The notes below the pieces were generated by a model, which saw only the letters and a program-made list of their open reading frames with translations, did no database searches and was not told the origin of the DNA. A stretch of DNA of 16,335 bases. It comes from Bacteroidales bacterium UBA5621 (GTDB lineage Bacteria > Bacteroidota > Bacteroidia > Bacteroidales > VadinHA17). Shown here one piece after another: positions 1 to 7,754 of this stretch (positions are counted from its first letter, which is position 1; each line of letters opens with the position of its first letter). The stretch spans positions 7,148 through 23,482 of the forward strand of contig DIKJ01000255.1 in NCBI GenBank assembly GCA_002424525.1, in the 5' to 3' direction. A program made the position numbers and the translations under genes.

Positions 1-323
1 GCGTACATCCTCGAGGTATTGCCGATATCTCCCCTTTTTGCATCCGCAATCACAAAAAGGCCGGGATACTTTTTCCTTATGTATTTCAGAGTGGATTCAA
101 GCGTTATCCATCCATTTGCGCCGTTGCACTCATAAAACGCAATGTTTGGCTTGTAAGCAACAGCATATTGATGGGTCGCGTCTATTATCCGTTTATTGAA
201 CTCGAATACCGGATCCTTGTATTTCTTAAGGAAAGAGGGGATCTTTTCAATCTCTGAATCGAGACCTACGCAAAGGAAGGATCTCTTTTCCGTAATTTTT
301 CTGAATAACTCTGAATGGTTCAT
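1..323 (-). CDS. pyrF: Orotidine 5'-phosphate decarboxylase, N-terminal part (cut by window edge)
   Basis: The minus strand reads from an ATG at 323 to the window edge without a stop, giving the first 107 residues. The product decarboxylates orotidine 5'-phosphate to UMP, the last step of de novo pyrimidine synthesis, in the cytoplasm. Visible landmarks are FLCVGLDSE near residues 16-24, YKPNIAFYE near the middle, and the catalytic-site motif [10 protein letters not shown] near residue 95, where Asp-Ala-Lys-Arg carries the active-site Asp/Lys pair. The early CVGLDSE followed by a long insertion before the catalytic motif suggests the longer type 2 form of the enzyme (inference). The start lies 9 bp after the prfA stop, so the gene is probably co-transcribed with prfA and has no promoter of its own. 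The C-terminal half is outside the window. Confidence 0.93.
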   Translation of the reverse strand, partial: MNHSELFRKITEKRSFLCVGLDSEIEKIPSFLKKYKDPVFEFNKRIIDATHQYAVAYKPNIAFYECNGANGWITLESTLKYIRKKYPGLFVIADAKRGDIGNTSRMY

Positions 324-332
324 TTCTGTTTG

Positions 333-1418
333 TTAAATATTGCTCTCTTTGAGGCGTTCCGCGTTTTCAGCCATCTGCAGTTCGTCAATCACATCCCTGA
401 TGTTACCGTCGAGAATTGATGGAAGGTTATAGAGTGTCAGATTGATCCTGTGATCGGTCATTCTTCCCTGCGGGTAGTTGTATGTTCTTATCTTGGCCGA
501 TCTGTCGCCGGTTGAAACCATGGTCTTTCTTCTGCTCGACACCTTATCGAGGTATTTCTGATACTCGAGGTTGTAAAGTCTTGTCCTCAGCTCTTTTAAG
601 GCTTTGTCGTAGTTCTTGAGCTGTGACTTCTCATCCTGGCAGGTAACGACTATGCCAGTGGGAATATGTGTCAGCCTGATGGCTGAATATGTTGTATTGA
701 CCGACTGACCCCCCGGACCGGAAGAACAGTAAGTATCCTTCCGGATATCCTCACTTTTTACCTCGACGTCGAACTCGTCGGCTTCGGGCAGGACGACCAC
801 TGAGGCGGCTGATGTATGCACCCTTCCCTGGGCTTCGGTCTGCGGCACCCGCTGTACCCTGTGAACGCCCGATTCGTATTTCATTATTCCATAAACACCA
901 TCGCCTGAAACCCGTATCACAATCTCCTTGTAGCCTCCGGCGGTGCCTTCCGTAAAACGGTTGATCTCGGCCGCCCAGCCGTTTATTTCAAAAAACTTGG
1001 TGTACATCCTTAAGAGGTCGCCTGCAAAAATACTTGCCTCATCTCCGCCTGTGCCTGCCCTTATCTCAATTATTGCGTTCTTGTCATCCTCCGGGTCGGA
1101 GGGTATCAGTAAGAGTTTTATCTCCTCCTCCAAACCTGGAAGAATGGAAGTCAGCTCCTCAAGCTCCGCCTTGGCCATCTCCCGCATATCCTCATCCTTC
1201 TCAACGGCAAGCAGTCCTTTTGCACTGGTTATATTGGCAAGTGTCAGCTTGTACTTCTCATAAACCTCGATGATGGGCTGGAGCTCCTTATATTCCCTGT
1301 TCAGGCCAACATACCGTTTCATGTCGGAGAGTATTTCAGGACTGTTCAGAAGCTCACCAACTTCCATGAACCTGGTCTTTACTCCTTCAAGCTTCTCAAT
1401 AATCAAATTAGCAGCCAT
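333..1418 (-). CDS. prfA: Peptide chain release factor 1 (RF1)
   Basis: This is a full-length 361-residue class I release factor, close to the usual length of about 360. It recognises UAA and UAG in the ribosomal A site and triggers peptide release. The N-terminal helical region (1-100) is followed by the conserved [12 protein letters not shown] segment (117-128). The codon-recognition tripeptide is PQT at 192-194 inside [15 protein letters not shown]. The PxT form marks RF1; RF2 carries SPF. The catalytic GGQ is at 236-238 ([12 protein letters not shown]); its glutamine is normally methylated by Prm[17 protein letters not shown] follows in the C-terminal part. The ATG at 1418 lies about 20 bp downstream of a perfect -7 box. 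The gene leads a pair with pyrF and diverges from rpsO. Confidence 0.97.
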   Translation of the reverse strand: MAANLIIEKLEGVKTRFMEVGELLNSPEILSDMKRYVGLNREYKELQPIIEVYEKYKLTLANITSAKGLLAVEKDEDMREMAKAELEELTSILPGLEEEIKLLLIPSDPEDDKNAIIEIRAGTGGDEASIFAGDLLRMYTKFFEINGWAAEINRFTEGTAGGYKEIVIRVSGDGVYGIMKYESGVHRVQRVPQTEAQGRVHTSAASVVVLPEADEFDVEVKSEDIRKDTYCSSGPGGQSVNTTYSAIRLTHIPTGIVVTCQDEKSQLKNYDKALKELRTRLYNLEYQKYLDKVSSRRKTMVSTGDRSAKIRTYNYPQGRMTDHRINLTLYNLPSILDGNIRDVIDELQMAENAERLKESNI

Positions 1419-1438
1419 ACCATAGAATTTTCAGGGTG

Positions 1439-1446
1439 CAAATATA
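1439..1446 (-). promoter_or_regulatory. Bacteroidota -7 promoter element for prfA-pyrF
   Basis: On the minus strand the bases read TATATTTG, an exact match to the Bacteroidota sigma-ABfr -7 consensus TAnnTTTG, 20 bp before the prfA ATG. No clear TTTG (-33) element sits 19-21 bp further upstream. The expected 5' leader is only about 10-15 nt. Confidence 0.55.
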
Positions 1447-1483
1447 ACAATTATAAGGCGAAATTGTTACAGGCACGAGGGCT

Positions 1484-1597
1484 CATGGCGGGGGGCAGGG
1501 AGCAAGGAGCGTAGAGCGTGGAGGGCTGAAGGAATGAGTGGAGGATGGGGAGATGAAGACAAATCACGTGTCGCTCCATCGCCCCAACGCTCCATCG
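1484..1597. repeat. Decayed copy of an interspersed low-complexity repeat
   Basis: The segment opens with CATGGCGG and a G-rich run, then imperfect heptamers GCAAGGA, GCGTAGA and GCGTGGA (1502-1522). The first 28 bases (1484-1511) match 13953-13980 at 25 positions, in the same orientation, counted by eye. A downstream part contains CGCTCCATCG twice (1572-1581 and 1588-1597). Purine-rich composition unlike the AT-rich flanks supports it being a discrete element. Confidence 0.65.
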
Positions 1598-1660
1598 AAC
1601 CTTAAGAAAATTAATCCGGAACGAACCCTGGTTTAAAAAACGGCCCTGTTTTTGATGCTC

Positions 1661-1702
1661 TTTTGATAAACAGTTGATAACTGTTGATAAATTATTGAAT
1701 AA
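1661..1702. repeat. Three helically phased TTGATAA repeats (DnaA-box-like) with short palindromes
   Basis: TTGATAA occurs at 1663-1669, 1674-1680 and 1684-1690, spaced 11 and 10 bp, about one helical turn apart. The last is part of TGTTGATAA (1682-1690), one mismatch from the DnaA box TGTGGATAA. Overlapping palindromes are CAGTT-GAT-AACTG (1671-1683) and TTATT-G-AATAA (1692-1702). The function is unknown; binding by DnaA or another protein is inference. Confidence 0.4.
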
Positions 1703-1830
1703 TAACACTATTCCACGCAACTTTAGAGCCTAAATTAGCGTCTATATACTGAAAGGAAGCAATAATTTTTTTTGGAATAACGTTAGAATAGTAAGAATTT
1801 TTCTCAGGAAAATAAAAAAAGAATAAATTG

Positions 1831-1863
1831 TTTGATTATTTACATAAAAAAGCCTTATTTTTG
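1831..1863 (+). promoter_or_regulatory. rpsO promoter (-33 TTTG, -7 TATTTTTG)
   Basis: TTTG at 1831-1834 and TATTTTTG at 1856-1863 are separated by 21 bp, matching the Bacteroidota consensus TTTG-N19-21-TAnnTTTG in both boxes. Transcription would begin near 1870, giving a leader of about 50 nt before the ATG at 1921. The same placement makes an upstream TTG start at 1828 implausible, because that codon lies in the promoter. Confidence 0.65.
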
Positions 1864-1920
1864 CGTTCCAAAATTGGAGACTCAATCTATATTTGGATAA
1901 ACAATATATTAATTAAGGAT

Positions 1921-2190
1921 ATGTATTTAACGGCTGAGAAAAAGCAGGAATTTTTTAAAACATTTGGTACGTCGGAGATCGATACTGGTACGGCAGAGGG
2001 GCAGATAGCACTCTTTTCATACAGAATTTCCCATCTCACCGAACATCTGAAAAAGAACAAAAAAGACTTCAGCACACAGAGGGCTCTTATCAAGCTTGTT
2101 GGCAGAAGAAGAAAACTGCTTGATTACCTCAAGATAAAGGATATCGAACGGTATCGTGCAATCATAAAAGCGTTGAGATTACGTAAGTAA
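1921..2190 (+). CDS. rpsO: 30S ribosomal protein S15
   Basis: The 89-residue product has exactly the usual length of S15, a small-subunit protein that binds 16S rRNA at the h20-h22 junction and organises the platform. Characteristic segments are the N-terminal GTSEIDTGTAEGQIALFS, where the T-G-S/T-x-E-x-Q pattern contacts rRNA, ISHLTEHLKKNKKDF, and the basic VGRRRKLLDYLK with a closing ERYRAIIKALRLRK. The ATG at 1921 is preceded directly by AAGGA (1915-1919). The frame stays open upstream to a TTG at 1828, but the extra 31 residues have no place in the family and overlap the promoter. An intrinsic terminator follows the stop, so expression can be uncoupled from pnp. The rpsO-pnp order is the same as in many bacteria. 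S15 autoregulation is known elsewhere; I do not see a proven binding site here. Confidence 0.97.
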   Translation: MYLTAEKKQEFFKTFGTSEIDTGTAEGQIALFSYRISHLTEHLKKNKKDFSTQRALIKLVGRRRKLLDYLKIKDIERYRAIIKALRLRK

Positions 2191-2196
2191 AGGGAG

Positions 2197-2222
2197 AAAG
2201 GCAATTCTGAATTGCCTTTTTT
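2197..2222 (+). terminator. Intrinsic terminator after rpsO
   Basis: AAAGGCAATT (2197-2206) pairs perfectly with AATTGCCTTT (2210-2219) around a CTG loop, and the T run continues to 2222. It starts 7 bp after the rpsO stop. Some read-through or a separate promoter must supply pnp; no consensus -7 box is visible between this hairpin and the pnp ATG at 2279. Confidence 0.8.
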
Positions 2223-2278
2223 CATATCAGGAAAATGTGTAATTTCAACTTTTCAAAAAATCACTATTATATAATAAA

Positions 2279-4417
2279 ATGTTTAAAATTAAAGAGAAAA
2301 TCATTGATCTCGGAGACGGGAGAACAATAACACTTGAGACAGGCAAGCTGGCCAGACAGGCTGACGGATCGGTACTTTTAAAGATGGGTAAGACCATGTT
2401 GCTGGCCACGGTGGTGGCTGCGAAGGAAGCTAAGGCAGATACGGATTACATGCCTCTCTCAGTTGAATACAAAGAGAAATATGCATCATCGGGACGCTTC
2501 CCGGGAGGATTTCTTAAGAGGGAATCACGTCCCTCGGACTATGAAATACTGATATCCAGGCTGATTGACAGGGCGTTAAGACCGCTTTTCCCTGACGATT
2601 TCCATGCTGATACATTTGTTACAATAAACCTTATCTCAGCTGATCTTGAGACATTACCCGATGCTCTTGCAGGTCTTGCGGCATCAGCAGCCCTTACTCT
2701 CTCCGACGTCCCTTTTAACGGACCGATTTCAGAAGTGCGGGTGGCCAGGATCAAAAACAATTTCGTGGTTAATCCCACCGTAACACAGCTGAAGGAAGCA
2801 GATATCGACCTTATGGTAGGTGCCACCTATGAGAACATCCTGATGGTGGAGGGTGAGATGAAGGAGGTAAGTGAAGCAGAAATGATTGAAGCCCTGAGGA
2901 TTGCACATGAAGCCATCAAGATACAGTGTAAAGCTCAGATGGAATTTGCACAAGAGGCCGGATCCCCGGCAAAACGCGAATATTCTCACGAGGAGAAAGA
3001 TGAGGAACTTAAGAAGAAGGTATGGGACGAGACCTACGACAAGTGCTACGCCGTCGCCAGAAGCCTGATCACCGACAAGCATAAAAGAGAAGAGGCTTTT
3101 AAGGCAGTTATCACGGATTTCCTCGCTCAGTTCACCGAAGTGGATGAGATCAATGAAGCTCTTGTGAGCTCCTATTATCACGAAGTTCACAAGGAGGCTG
3201 CAAGACGCCTTGTCCTTGATGAGAACATAAGGCTCGACGGAAGAAAAACGGATGATATACGGAATATAGAATGTGAGATTGATCCGCTTCCCGCCACACA
3301 CGGGTCGGCACTCTTCACACGCGGTGAAACGCAAGCGCTCACCACAGTAACCCTCGGTACAAAGCTCGACGAAAAGATTATTGATGATGTCCTGAACCAG
3401 GGAACAGAGAAATTTACCCTTCATTACAACTTCCCGCCTTTTTCAACAGGTGATGCAAAACCGGTAAGAGGTATCAGCAGAAGGGAAATAGGACACGGCA
3501 ATCTTGCTCACAGGGCCCTTAAGAACATGATGCCCACTGATGATGAAAATCCTTATGCCATCAGAATAGTGTCCGATATCCTGGAATCCAACGGCTCCTC
3601 CTCTATGGCAACAGTATGTGCAGGAACACTGGCCCTGATGGATGCCGGCATAAAGATCCGCAAGCCTGTATCAGGTATTGCAATGGGACTCATATCCGAC
3701 AGTAAAACAAACAAATACGCAATCCTTTCAGATATTCTCGGCGATGAGGATCACCTCGGCGATATGGACTTCAAGGTAACAGGTACACGCGACGGGATCA
3801 CCGCCACCCAGATGGACATAAAGGTAGAAGGCCTTTCATTTGAGGTGCTTGCAAAGGCACTCGATCAGGCCAGAGCCGGAAGATTGCATATACTTGACAT
3901 TATGCAGAAGACTATAGCGGAGCCCCATCCGGAACTGAAACCCCATGCCCCGAGAATTGAAATGCTTACCATACCGAAAGAGATGATAGGAGCGCTGATC
4001 GGTCCGGGCGGAAAAGTCATCCAGGAAATACAGCGTGAAACCGGTACCACAATAATAGTGGAGGAGATCAACGGTTACGGGGATGTCAATATCTTCGGCG
4101 AGAACAAAGAAGCCATTACAGCCGCACTCGAGTGGGTCAGAAAAATCGTTGCGGTCCCGGAAGTCGGGCAGGTTTACAAGGGAAAGGTGAAGACCATCGT
4201 ACAGTTCGGTGCCTTCGTCGAAATACTTCCCAACAAGGACGGACTCTTGCATATTTCTGAGATCGACTGGCAGAAAATCAGGACTGTTGACGAGGTGCTT
4301 AAGGAAGGCGACGAGGTTGAGGTGAAGCTGATCGATATCGATCCGAAAAGCGGCAAGCTCAAACTTTCAAGGAAGGTACTCCTTCCCAGGCCTCCCAGAC
4401 AGGAGCATGAGAAATGA
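2279..4417 (+). CDS. pnp: Polyribonucleotide nucleotidyltransferase (PNPase)
   Basis: The 712-residue product matches the standard PNPase length. It degrades RNA 3' to 5' by phosphorolysis, releasing nucleoside diphosphates, and is normally a trimer. The order is complete: first RNase PH-like core (about 10-145, with [15 protein letters not shown] at 72-86), helical linker (about 160-300), second RNase PH core (about 320-545), KH domain (about 560-620, with the loop IGPGGK at 574-579) and S1 domain (about 628-697, with [19 protein letters not shown]). The phosphate-binding SNGSSSMA (437-444) and the metal-site acidic residues D505 and D513 in [15 protein letters not shown] are intact. The tail after S1 is short and lacks the long RNase E-type extension, which lies on RNase E rather than PNPase anyway. 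The gene follows rpsO and its 3' end abuts the kinase gene. Confidence 0.98.
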   Translation: MFKIKEKIIDLGDGRTITLETGKLARQADGSVLLKMGKTMLLATVVAAKEAKADTDYMPLSVEYKEKYASSGRFPGGFLKRESRPSDYEILISRLIDRALRPLFPDDFHADTFVTINLISADLETLPDALAGLAASAALTLSDVPFNGPISEVRVARIKNNFVVNPTVTQLKEADIDLMVGATYENILMVEGEMKEVSEAEMIEALRIAHEAIKIQCKAQMEFAQEAGSPAKREYSHEEKDEELKKKVWDETYDKCYAVARSLITDKHKREEAFKAVITDFLAQFTEVDEINEALVSSYYHEVHKEAARRLVLDENIRLDGRKTDDIRNIECEIDPLPATHGSALFTRGETQALTTVTLGTKLDEKIIDDVLNQGTEKFTLHYNFPPFSTGDAKPVRGISRREIGHGNLAHRALKNMMPTDDENPYAIRIVSDILESNGSSSMATVCAGTLALMDAGIKIRKPVSGIAMGLISDSKTNKYAILSDILGDEDHLGDMDFKVTGTRDGITATQMDIKVEGLSFEVLAKALDQARAGRLHILDIMQKTIAEPHPELKPHAPRIEMLTIPKEMIGALIGPGGKVIQEIQRETGTTIIVEEINGYGDVNIFGENKEAITAALEWVRKIVAVPEVGQVYKGKVKTIVQFGAFVEILPNKDGLLHISEIDWQKIRTVDEVLKEGDEVEVKLIDIDPKSGKLKLSRKVLLPRPPRQEHEK

Positions 4418-4421
4418 AAGA

Positions 4422-5063
4422 ATGGAGATCAGATATAACTATGTGGTTATTGAAGGCAATATAGGCGCTGGTAAAACAACACTTGCTGAAAGAATTGCCG
4501 GTCAGTACAATGCCAGTCTGATACTCGAGCGTTTTGCGGAAAACCCTTTCCTTCCGAAGTTTTATAAAGAGCCTGAGAAATATTCATTTCAGCTTGAATT
4601 GTCTTTCCTTGCCAGCCGCTTTAAACAGCTTAACGAGGAATTGAGACCCGGTGATCTTTTCACCACTTTCAGGGTTGCTGATTATTATTTCATGAAATCC
4701 CTCGTGTTTGCATCAGCAACCCTCACAGGCGATGAATACAACCTTTACCGGCAGATATTTTATATAATCTACGGATCACTCCCCAGGCCGGATATTTATG
4801 TTTATCTCCACCTTGATATTGAGAGATTGTTGCAGAATATCAGGAAAAGGGGAAGGGAATATGAACAATCGATCACGGGGGAGTACCTTCAGAAAATTCA
4901 GGATAGTTACTTCGCCTTCTTCAGGCAGAATCCGGACAACAGGTATCTTATCCTGGATATTAATGATATTGATTTTGTTTTGAACGAAGAGCACTACAAA
5001 AAGGTCGTCGAAACTATCTTCAGCCGCGAATATCCCTGCGGATCCAATAAAGTAATTCTTTAA
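4422..5063 (+). CDS. Deoxynucleoside kinase (dNK family; deoxyadenosine/deoxyguanosine kinase-like)
   Basis: The product is a P-loop kinase of 213 residues that should phosphorylate deoxyribonucleosides to 5'-monophosphates for nucleotide salvage. The Walker A motif is GNIGAGKTT (12-20). E36, in the ILERFAENPFLPKFY segment, sits where the family has its catalytic base. The central VADYYFMKSLVFA (85-97) and the arginine-rich lid RKRGREYEQS (141-150) are typical of bacterial dNKs. The base specificity cannot be read from sequence. Start choice: the ATG at 4422 gives the family-like N terminus and leaves 4 bp after pnp. An in-frame ATG at 4407 would overlap pnp by 11 bp and has AGGAG just one base upstream, so it is a real alternative. 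Either way the gene is tightly packed with pnp and probably translationally coupled. A weak hairpin follows the stop. Confidence 0.88.
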   Translation: MEIRYNYVVIEGNIGAGKTTLAERIAGQYNASLILERFAENPFLPKFYKEPEKYSFQLELSFLASRFKQLNEELRPGDLFTTFRVADYYFMKSLVFASATLTGDEYNLYRQIFYIIYGSLPRPDIYVYLHLDIERLLQNIRKRGREYEQSITGEYLQKIQDSYFAFFRQNPDNRYLILDINDIDFVLNEEHYKKVVETIFSREYPCGSNKVIL

Positions 5064-5066
5064 GGT

Positions 5067-5093
5067 GTTGCGAGGTAAAAAAACCAACGCAAC
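5067..5093 (+). terminator. Possible hairpin after the deoxynucleoside kinase gene
   Basis: GTTGCG (5067-5072) pairs with CGCAAC (5088-5093), with an inner GGT/ACC pair (5074-5076 with 83-85) around an A-rich loop. It starts 3 bp after the stop codon. No T tract follows, so it may stabilise the 3' end rather than terminate transcription. Confidence 0.3.
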
Positions 5094-5146
5094 CGGAATT
5101 GATTATCAGTATCCGGTCGATACCTTAATTCCTTTATGGTGTTGTT

Positions 5147-5177
5147 TTATGTAACAAATAAATGTAATTATGTAACA
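5147..5177. repeat. Direct repeats TTATGTAACA upstream of the lipoprotein gene
   Basis: TTATGTAACA occurs at 5147-5156 and 5168-5177, 21 bp apart (two helical turns). A third ATGTAA lies between them at 5162-5167. They lie roughly 95-125 bp upstream of the -7 box of the lipoprotein gene. The arrangement suits a regulator binding one face of the helix, but no regulator is identifiable. The rest of 5064-5356 is AT-rich, with no supported gene. Confidence 0.35.
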
Positions 5178-5271
5178 TTCTTCATGGAAATATCCCGTAC
5201 ATTTACAGTTTTGTTATGAAGTTCATTGAATATTTTTCTGTTTTGTCGTGTTTCGTAACTATTTTTTTTGT

Positions 5272-5279
5272 TAAATTTG
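5272..5279 (+). promoter_or_regulatory. -7 promoter element of the TPR lipoprotein gene
   Basis: TAAATTTG is an exact TAnnTTTG match, 77 bp before the ATG at 5357. No good TTTG lies 19-21 bp upstream; a TTTTG at 5241-5245 is 26 bp away. Transcription would begin near 5286 and give a leader of about 70 nt, AT-rich and without an obvious Shine-Dalgarno site. Confidence 0.5.
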
Positions 5280-5356
5280 CACGGAATGAAAAAAAATTAT
5301 ATATTGTTCATTGATTGTCAAATGGGTCTAATCGTAAACAAATAACATTTTAAACT

Positions 5357-7072
5357 ATGAAAAAAATCAAAGGCTATTTTATCCTTATCCTGGCAGCAGC
5401 GGTTATGTCAGGCTGCAGCGGATTGAATAAGATGAAGAAAAACGCTGACCTGATCAAGTATGAGGTTACTCCGAAAGTACTTGAGGCACATGGAGGACAG
5501 GTTGGTGTTACAGTCAAAGGCACCTTCCCGGAAAAATATTTCGATAAGAAAACCACTCTTCAGATTACCCCGGTGCTTACCTATGCAGGAGGCGAAACAG
5601 CCTACGACAGGGTTGAAGTGCTTCAGGGAGAGAAAGTTCAGGCTAATGCTAAAGTAATAAGCTATACTGGCGGTAATTTCACTTACACAAGCACTGTTCC
5701 TTTCAATGATGCTATGAAAGTATCTGAGCTCATGCTGAGGACCACTGCCACCAGGGGTTCGCAGAGCCTGGATTTCGACCCGATAAAGCTTGCCGATGGT
5801 GTTATCGCCACTTCGACGCTGACAGAAAAGCAAGGCAGGGCAGTCATAATGAAGGATAATTTCCAGAGAATTATTCCGGAAACACAGATGGCCGACATAC
5901 ATTATGTGATCAACAGGTCAGATATCCGCAGCAGTGAGCTTAAGGGCGAGGATGTAACCGCGCTTAAACAGTTCATAGGCCAGGTAAATCAAGATCCCGA
6001 CCGGGTATTTAAAAGTGCTGTTACCAGCTCCTATGCTTCACCCGACGGTAAGTTTGAGCTCAATGAGAAGCTCTCAGGCAACAGGGGAACTGCAGCCGAC
6101 AGACTGATCCAGGCAGAATTCAAGAAAATTGAAGCCGCTAAGAGCGCAGGTTTCTTTGATGCGATGACAACACCCGAAGACTGGGAAGGTTTCAAAACCG
6201 AAGTTGAAAAATCGAATATTCCCGATAAGGAGCTTATTCTGAGGGTTCTTTCGATGTACTCCGATCCTGTAGTCAGGGAAAGGGAGATTCGCAATATGTC
6301 AAATGCATTTGAAGCTCTTAAAACAGATATTCTCCCGAGACTGAGAAGGTCAAAACTGATGGTTAATGTTGACAAGATCGGACGTACCGATGAGCAGATT
6401 TTGTCACAGATGAGGTCGGATCCCAAAGTTCTCGATCTTGAGGAACTGCTCTATGCCCCAACTCTAACATCAGATAAGAACGAGCAGCTTAAATTTTATC
6501 AGACAACTGCCGATCTTTTCCCGAAATGCATACGTGCACACAATAATGTCGGGCTGACATATCTCGCATTAGGCAAACCCGATGATGCCCTTGTTGCTTT
6601 CGAAAAGGCAAAGGCTCTTCAGAACAACGATGTGGTTAAGAATAATCTCGGAATGACATACCTTGCAAAAGGTGAACTGGCAAAAGCTGAAGAGCAGTAT
6701 GCGTCGATGACGGCTTCAACACCCGAATCGAGGTGGGGCCTGGGTGTTATCGCTGTTTCAAAGGGTGAATACGACCAGGCTGTTAATTACTACGGCACGG
6801 AATCTAATTATAATCTGGCCCATGCGCAGTTGCTTAAAGGCGATGTAAACAGGGCTAAAGCAACTCTGGATGCAATTCAGGGAACGGCGAAGACTTCCAG
6901 AGTTTCATACCTGAAGGCAGTAGTGGGTGCCCGTCTCGACGATAGAAATTATATGCTGACCAATTTGCGCGAAGCAGTAGCCGCTGATGCCGCATGGAAA
7001 GCCTATGCCAAAACTGACGTCGAATTTGCCAAATTCTTCAGCGATGATGCTTTCAGGGCAGCTGTCCAGTAA
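5357..7072 (+). CDS. TPR lipoprotein with embedded OmpA-like module
   Basis: This 571-residue envelope protein has an SPII signal peptide with lipobox MSGC, putting the lipidated cysteine at C20. The residues after it (SGLNKMKKN) are basic, with no acidic surface-export signal, so a periplasm-facing lipoprotein is more likely than a surface one (inference). Residues 30-155 look like a beta-rich domain. Residues 180-255 resemble a Bacteroidota OmpA-like domain: IHYVINRSDIRSSEL, then ASPDGKFELNEKLSGNR (227-243) matching the family ASPEG...LNxxLxxNR pattern. The Asp of the usual TD peptidoglycan-binding pair appears to be absent, while R243 is kept. Residues 393-505 hold at least three TPR-like units, such as NNVGLTYLALGKPDDALVAF and NNLGMTYLAKGELAKAEEQY. 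A role in envelope assembly or scaffolding is inference. The gene is monocistronic, with its own -7 box and a strong palindrome at its end. Confidence 0.85.
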   Translation: MKKIKGYFILILAAAVMSGCSGLNKMKKNADLIKYEVTPKVLEAHGGQVGVTVKGTFPEKYFDKKTTLQITPVLTYAGGETAYDRVEVLQGEKVQANAKVISYTGGNFTYTSTVPFNDAMKVSELMLRTTATRGSQSLDFDPIKLADGVIATSTLTEKQGRAVIMKDNFQRIIPETQMADIHYVINRSDIRSSELKGEDVTALKQFIGQVNQDPDRVFKSAVTSSYASPDGKFELNEKLSGNRGTAADRLIQAEFKKIEAAKSAGFFDAMTTPEDWEGFKTEVEKSNIPDKELILRVLSMYSDPVVREREIRNMSNAFEALKTDILPRLRRSKLMVNVDKIGRTDEQILSQMRSDPKVLDLEELLYAPTLTSDKNEQLKFYQTTADLFPKCIRAHNNVGLTYLALGKPDDALVAFEKAKALQNNDVVKNNLGMTYLAKGELAKAEEQYASMTASTPESRWGLGVIAVSKGEYDQAVNYYGTESNYNLAHAQLLKGDVNRAKATLDAIQGTAKTSRVSYLKAVVGARLDDRNYMLTNLREAVAADAAWKAYAKTDVEFAKFFSDDAFRAAVQ

Positions 7073-7095
7073 TACAAAACATTAATCAGTAATTC

Positions 7096-7125
7096 AGTGA
7101 GGGCGTTGCATGCAACGCCCTCACT
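7096..7125. terminator. Perfect 30-bp palindrome, bidirectional terminator between convergent genes
   Basis: The arm AGTGAGGGCGTTGCA (7096-7110) is followed immediately by its exact reverse complement (7111-7125), so RNA from either strand can form a GC-rich stem with a 4-nt loop. It lies 23 bp after the lipoprotein stop and 2 bp from the stop of the methyltransferase gene on the other strand. T tracts on both sides are weak. Confidence 0.75.
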
Positions 7126-7127
7126 AT

Positions 7128-7658
7128 TTACATAGAAGCTTGTCTCGAAAATTCCCACAAAACGATCCCCGCGCTTACAGCTATGTTGAAGGAGTGCTTT
7201 GTTCCAAACTGCGGGATCTCAATGCAGAAATCACACTGATCAATTACCTTCTGGCCGACACCATTTACTTCATGACCAAAGACAAGGGCATATTTTTCTC
7301 CCGGTCTGATTCTGAAATCCTGCAGGAACACCGACCCTTCGGTCTGCTCAATGCCGGCTATCCTGTAGCCGTTGGCTTTCAATCCGCTTATGGCCTCAAG
7401 GGTATCAGGATAATATTTCCACTCAACTGATTCGGTCGCCCCGAGAGCCGTCTTCTGTATATCCCTGTGAGGCGGTGTCGATGTTATGCCGCACAGATAT
7501 ATCCTTTCTGTCAGAAATGCATCCGCTGTCCTGAATACTGAGCCTACATTGCTCTGACTTCTTACATTGTCGAGCACAACCACGAAGGGTGATTTTAAAG
7601 AATTGCGGTATTGATCAGGGCTCTTTCTCCCAAGTTCCCTGTTGAGGATCTTGCGCAT
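7128..7658 (-). CDS. SpoU/TrmH-family RNA 2'-O-methyltransferase
   Basis: This is a compact 176-residue SPOUT-class methyltransferase expected to transfer a methyl group from S-adenosylmethionine to a ribose 2'-OH in tRNA or rRNA. All three family motifs are present: motif 1 LDNVRSQSNVGSVFRTAD (29-46) with the catalytic-type N37 and R43, motif 2 ALVFGHEVNGVG (124-135), and motif 3 IPQFGTKHSFNIAVSAGI (148-165), the knot that binds the cofactor. The length is that of a bare catalytic domain without an N-terminal RNA-binding extension, so the substrate (tRNA G18-type or an rRNA site) cannot be assigned. The ATG at 7658 is 12 bp from a near-consensus -7 box TATTTTCG (7670-7677, minus). The gene is divergent from sucC and convergent with the lipoprotein gene. 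Confidence 0.9.
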   Translation of the reverse strand: MRKILNRELGRKSPDQYRNSLKSPFVVVLDNVRSQSNVGSVFRTADAFLTERIYLCGITSTPPHRDIQKTALGATESVEWKYYPDTLEAISGLKANGYRIAGIEQTEGSVFLQDFRIRPGEKYALVFGHEVNGVGQKVIDQCDFCIEIPQFGTKHSFNIAVSAGIVLWEFSRQASM

Positions 7659-7754
7659 ATTTTTTTATACGAAAATAACCAATTAATCTTTTTATTATTG
7701 TTATTTTGTAAGTACAGCCTGAATAAGAAAGAATCAAATAATAACAATCAGCCT

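Larger units (their letters stand above)
1419..1920. other. 502-bp divergent intergenic region between prfA and rpsO
   Basis: No coding sequence is supported here; the open frames show no recognisable protein and run through low-complexity DNA. Moving right, the region holds the prfA -7 box, a GC-rich purine-biased repeat (1484-1597), three phased TTGATAA motifs with short palindromes (1661-1702), an AT-rich stretch (about 1735-1860), the rpsO promoter (1831-1863) and the rpsO leader. Genes on both sides are transcribed away from it. Confidence 0.7.

Noticed and set aside
1451..1720. Minus-strand 89-residue frame in the prfA-rpsO gap
   Set aside because: It runs through the low-complexity repeat and the phased TTGATAA region and resembles no protein I know.
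1828..1920. Upstream TTG start adding 31 residues to S15
   Set aside because: The codon lies in the rpsO promoter, and S15 is 89 residues from the ATG at 1921, the normal family length.
2729..3424. 231-residue open frame antisense to pnp
   Set aside because: It is a shadow of the pnp reading frame; pnp has intact domains and catalytic residues throughout the same stretch.
5113..5127. GTATC/GATAC inverted repeat after the kinase gene
   Set aside because: Five-base arms around CGGTC are within chance expectation in this intergenic DNA.
7611..7754. Upstream TTG start adding 48 residues to SucC
   Set aside because: It begins inside the divergent methyltransferase gene, and the extra residues are low-complexity; MNVHEFQGK at 7755 is the usual SucC N terminus.
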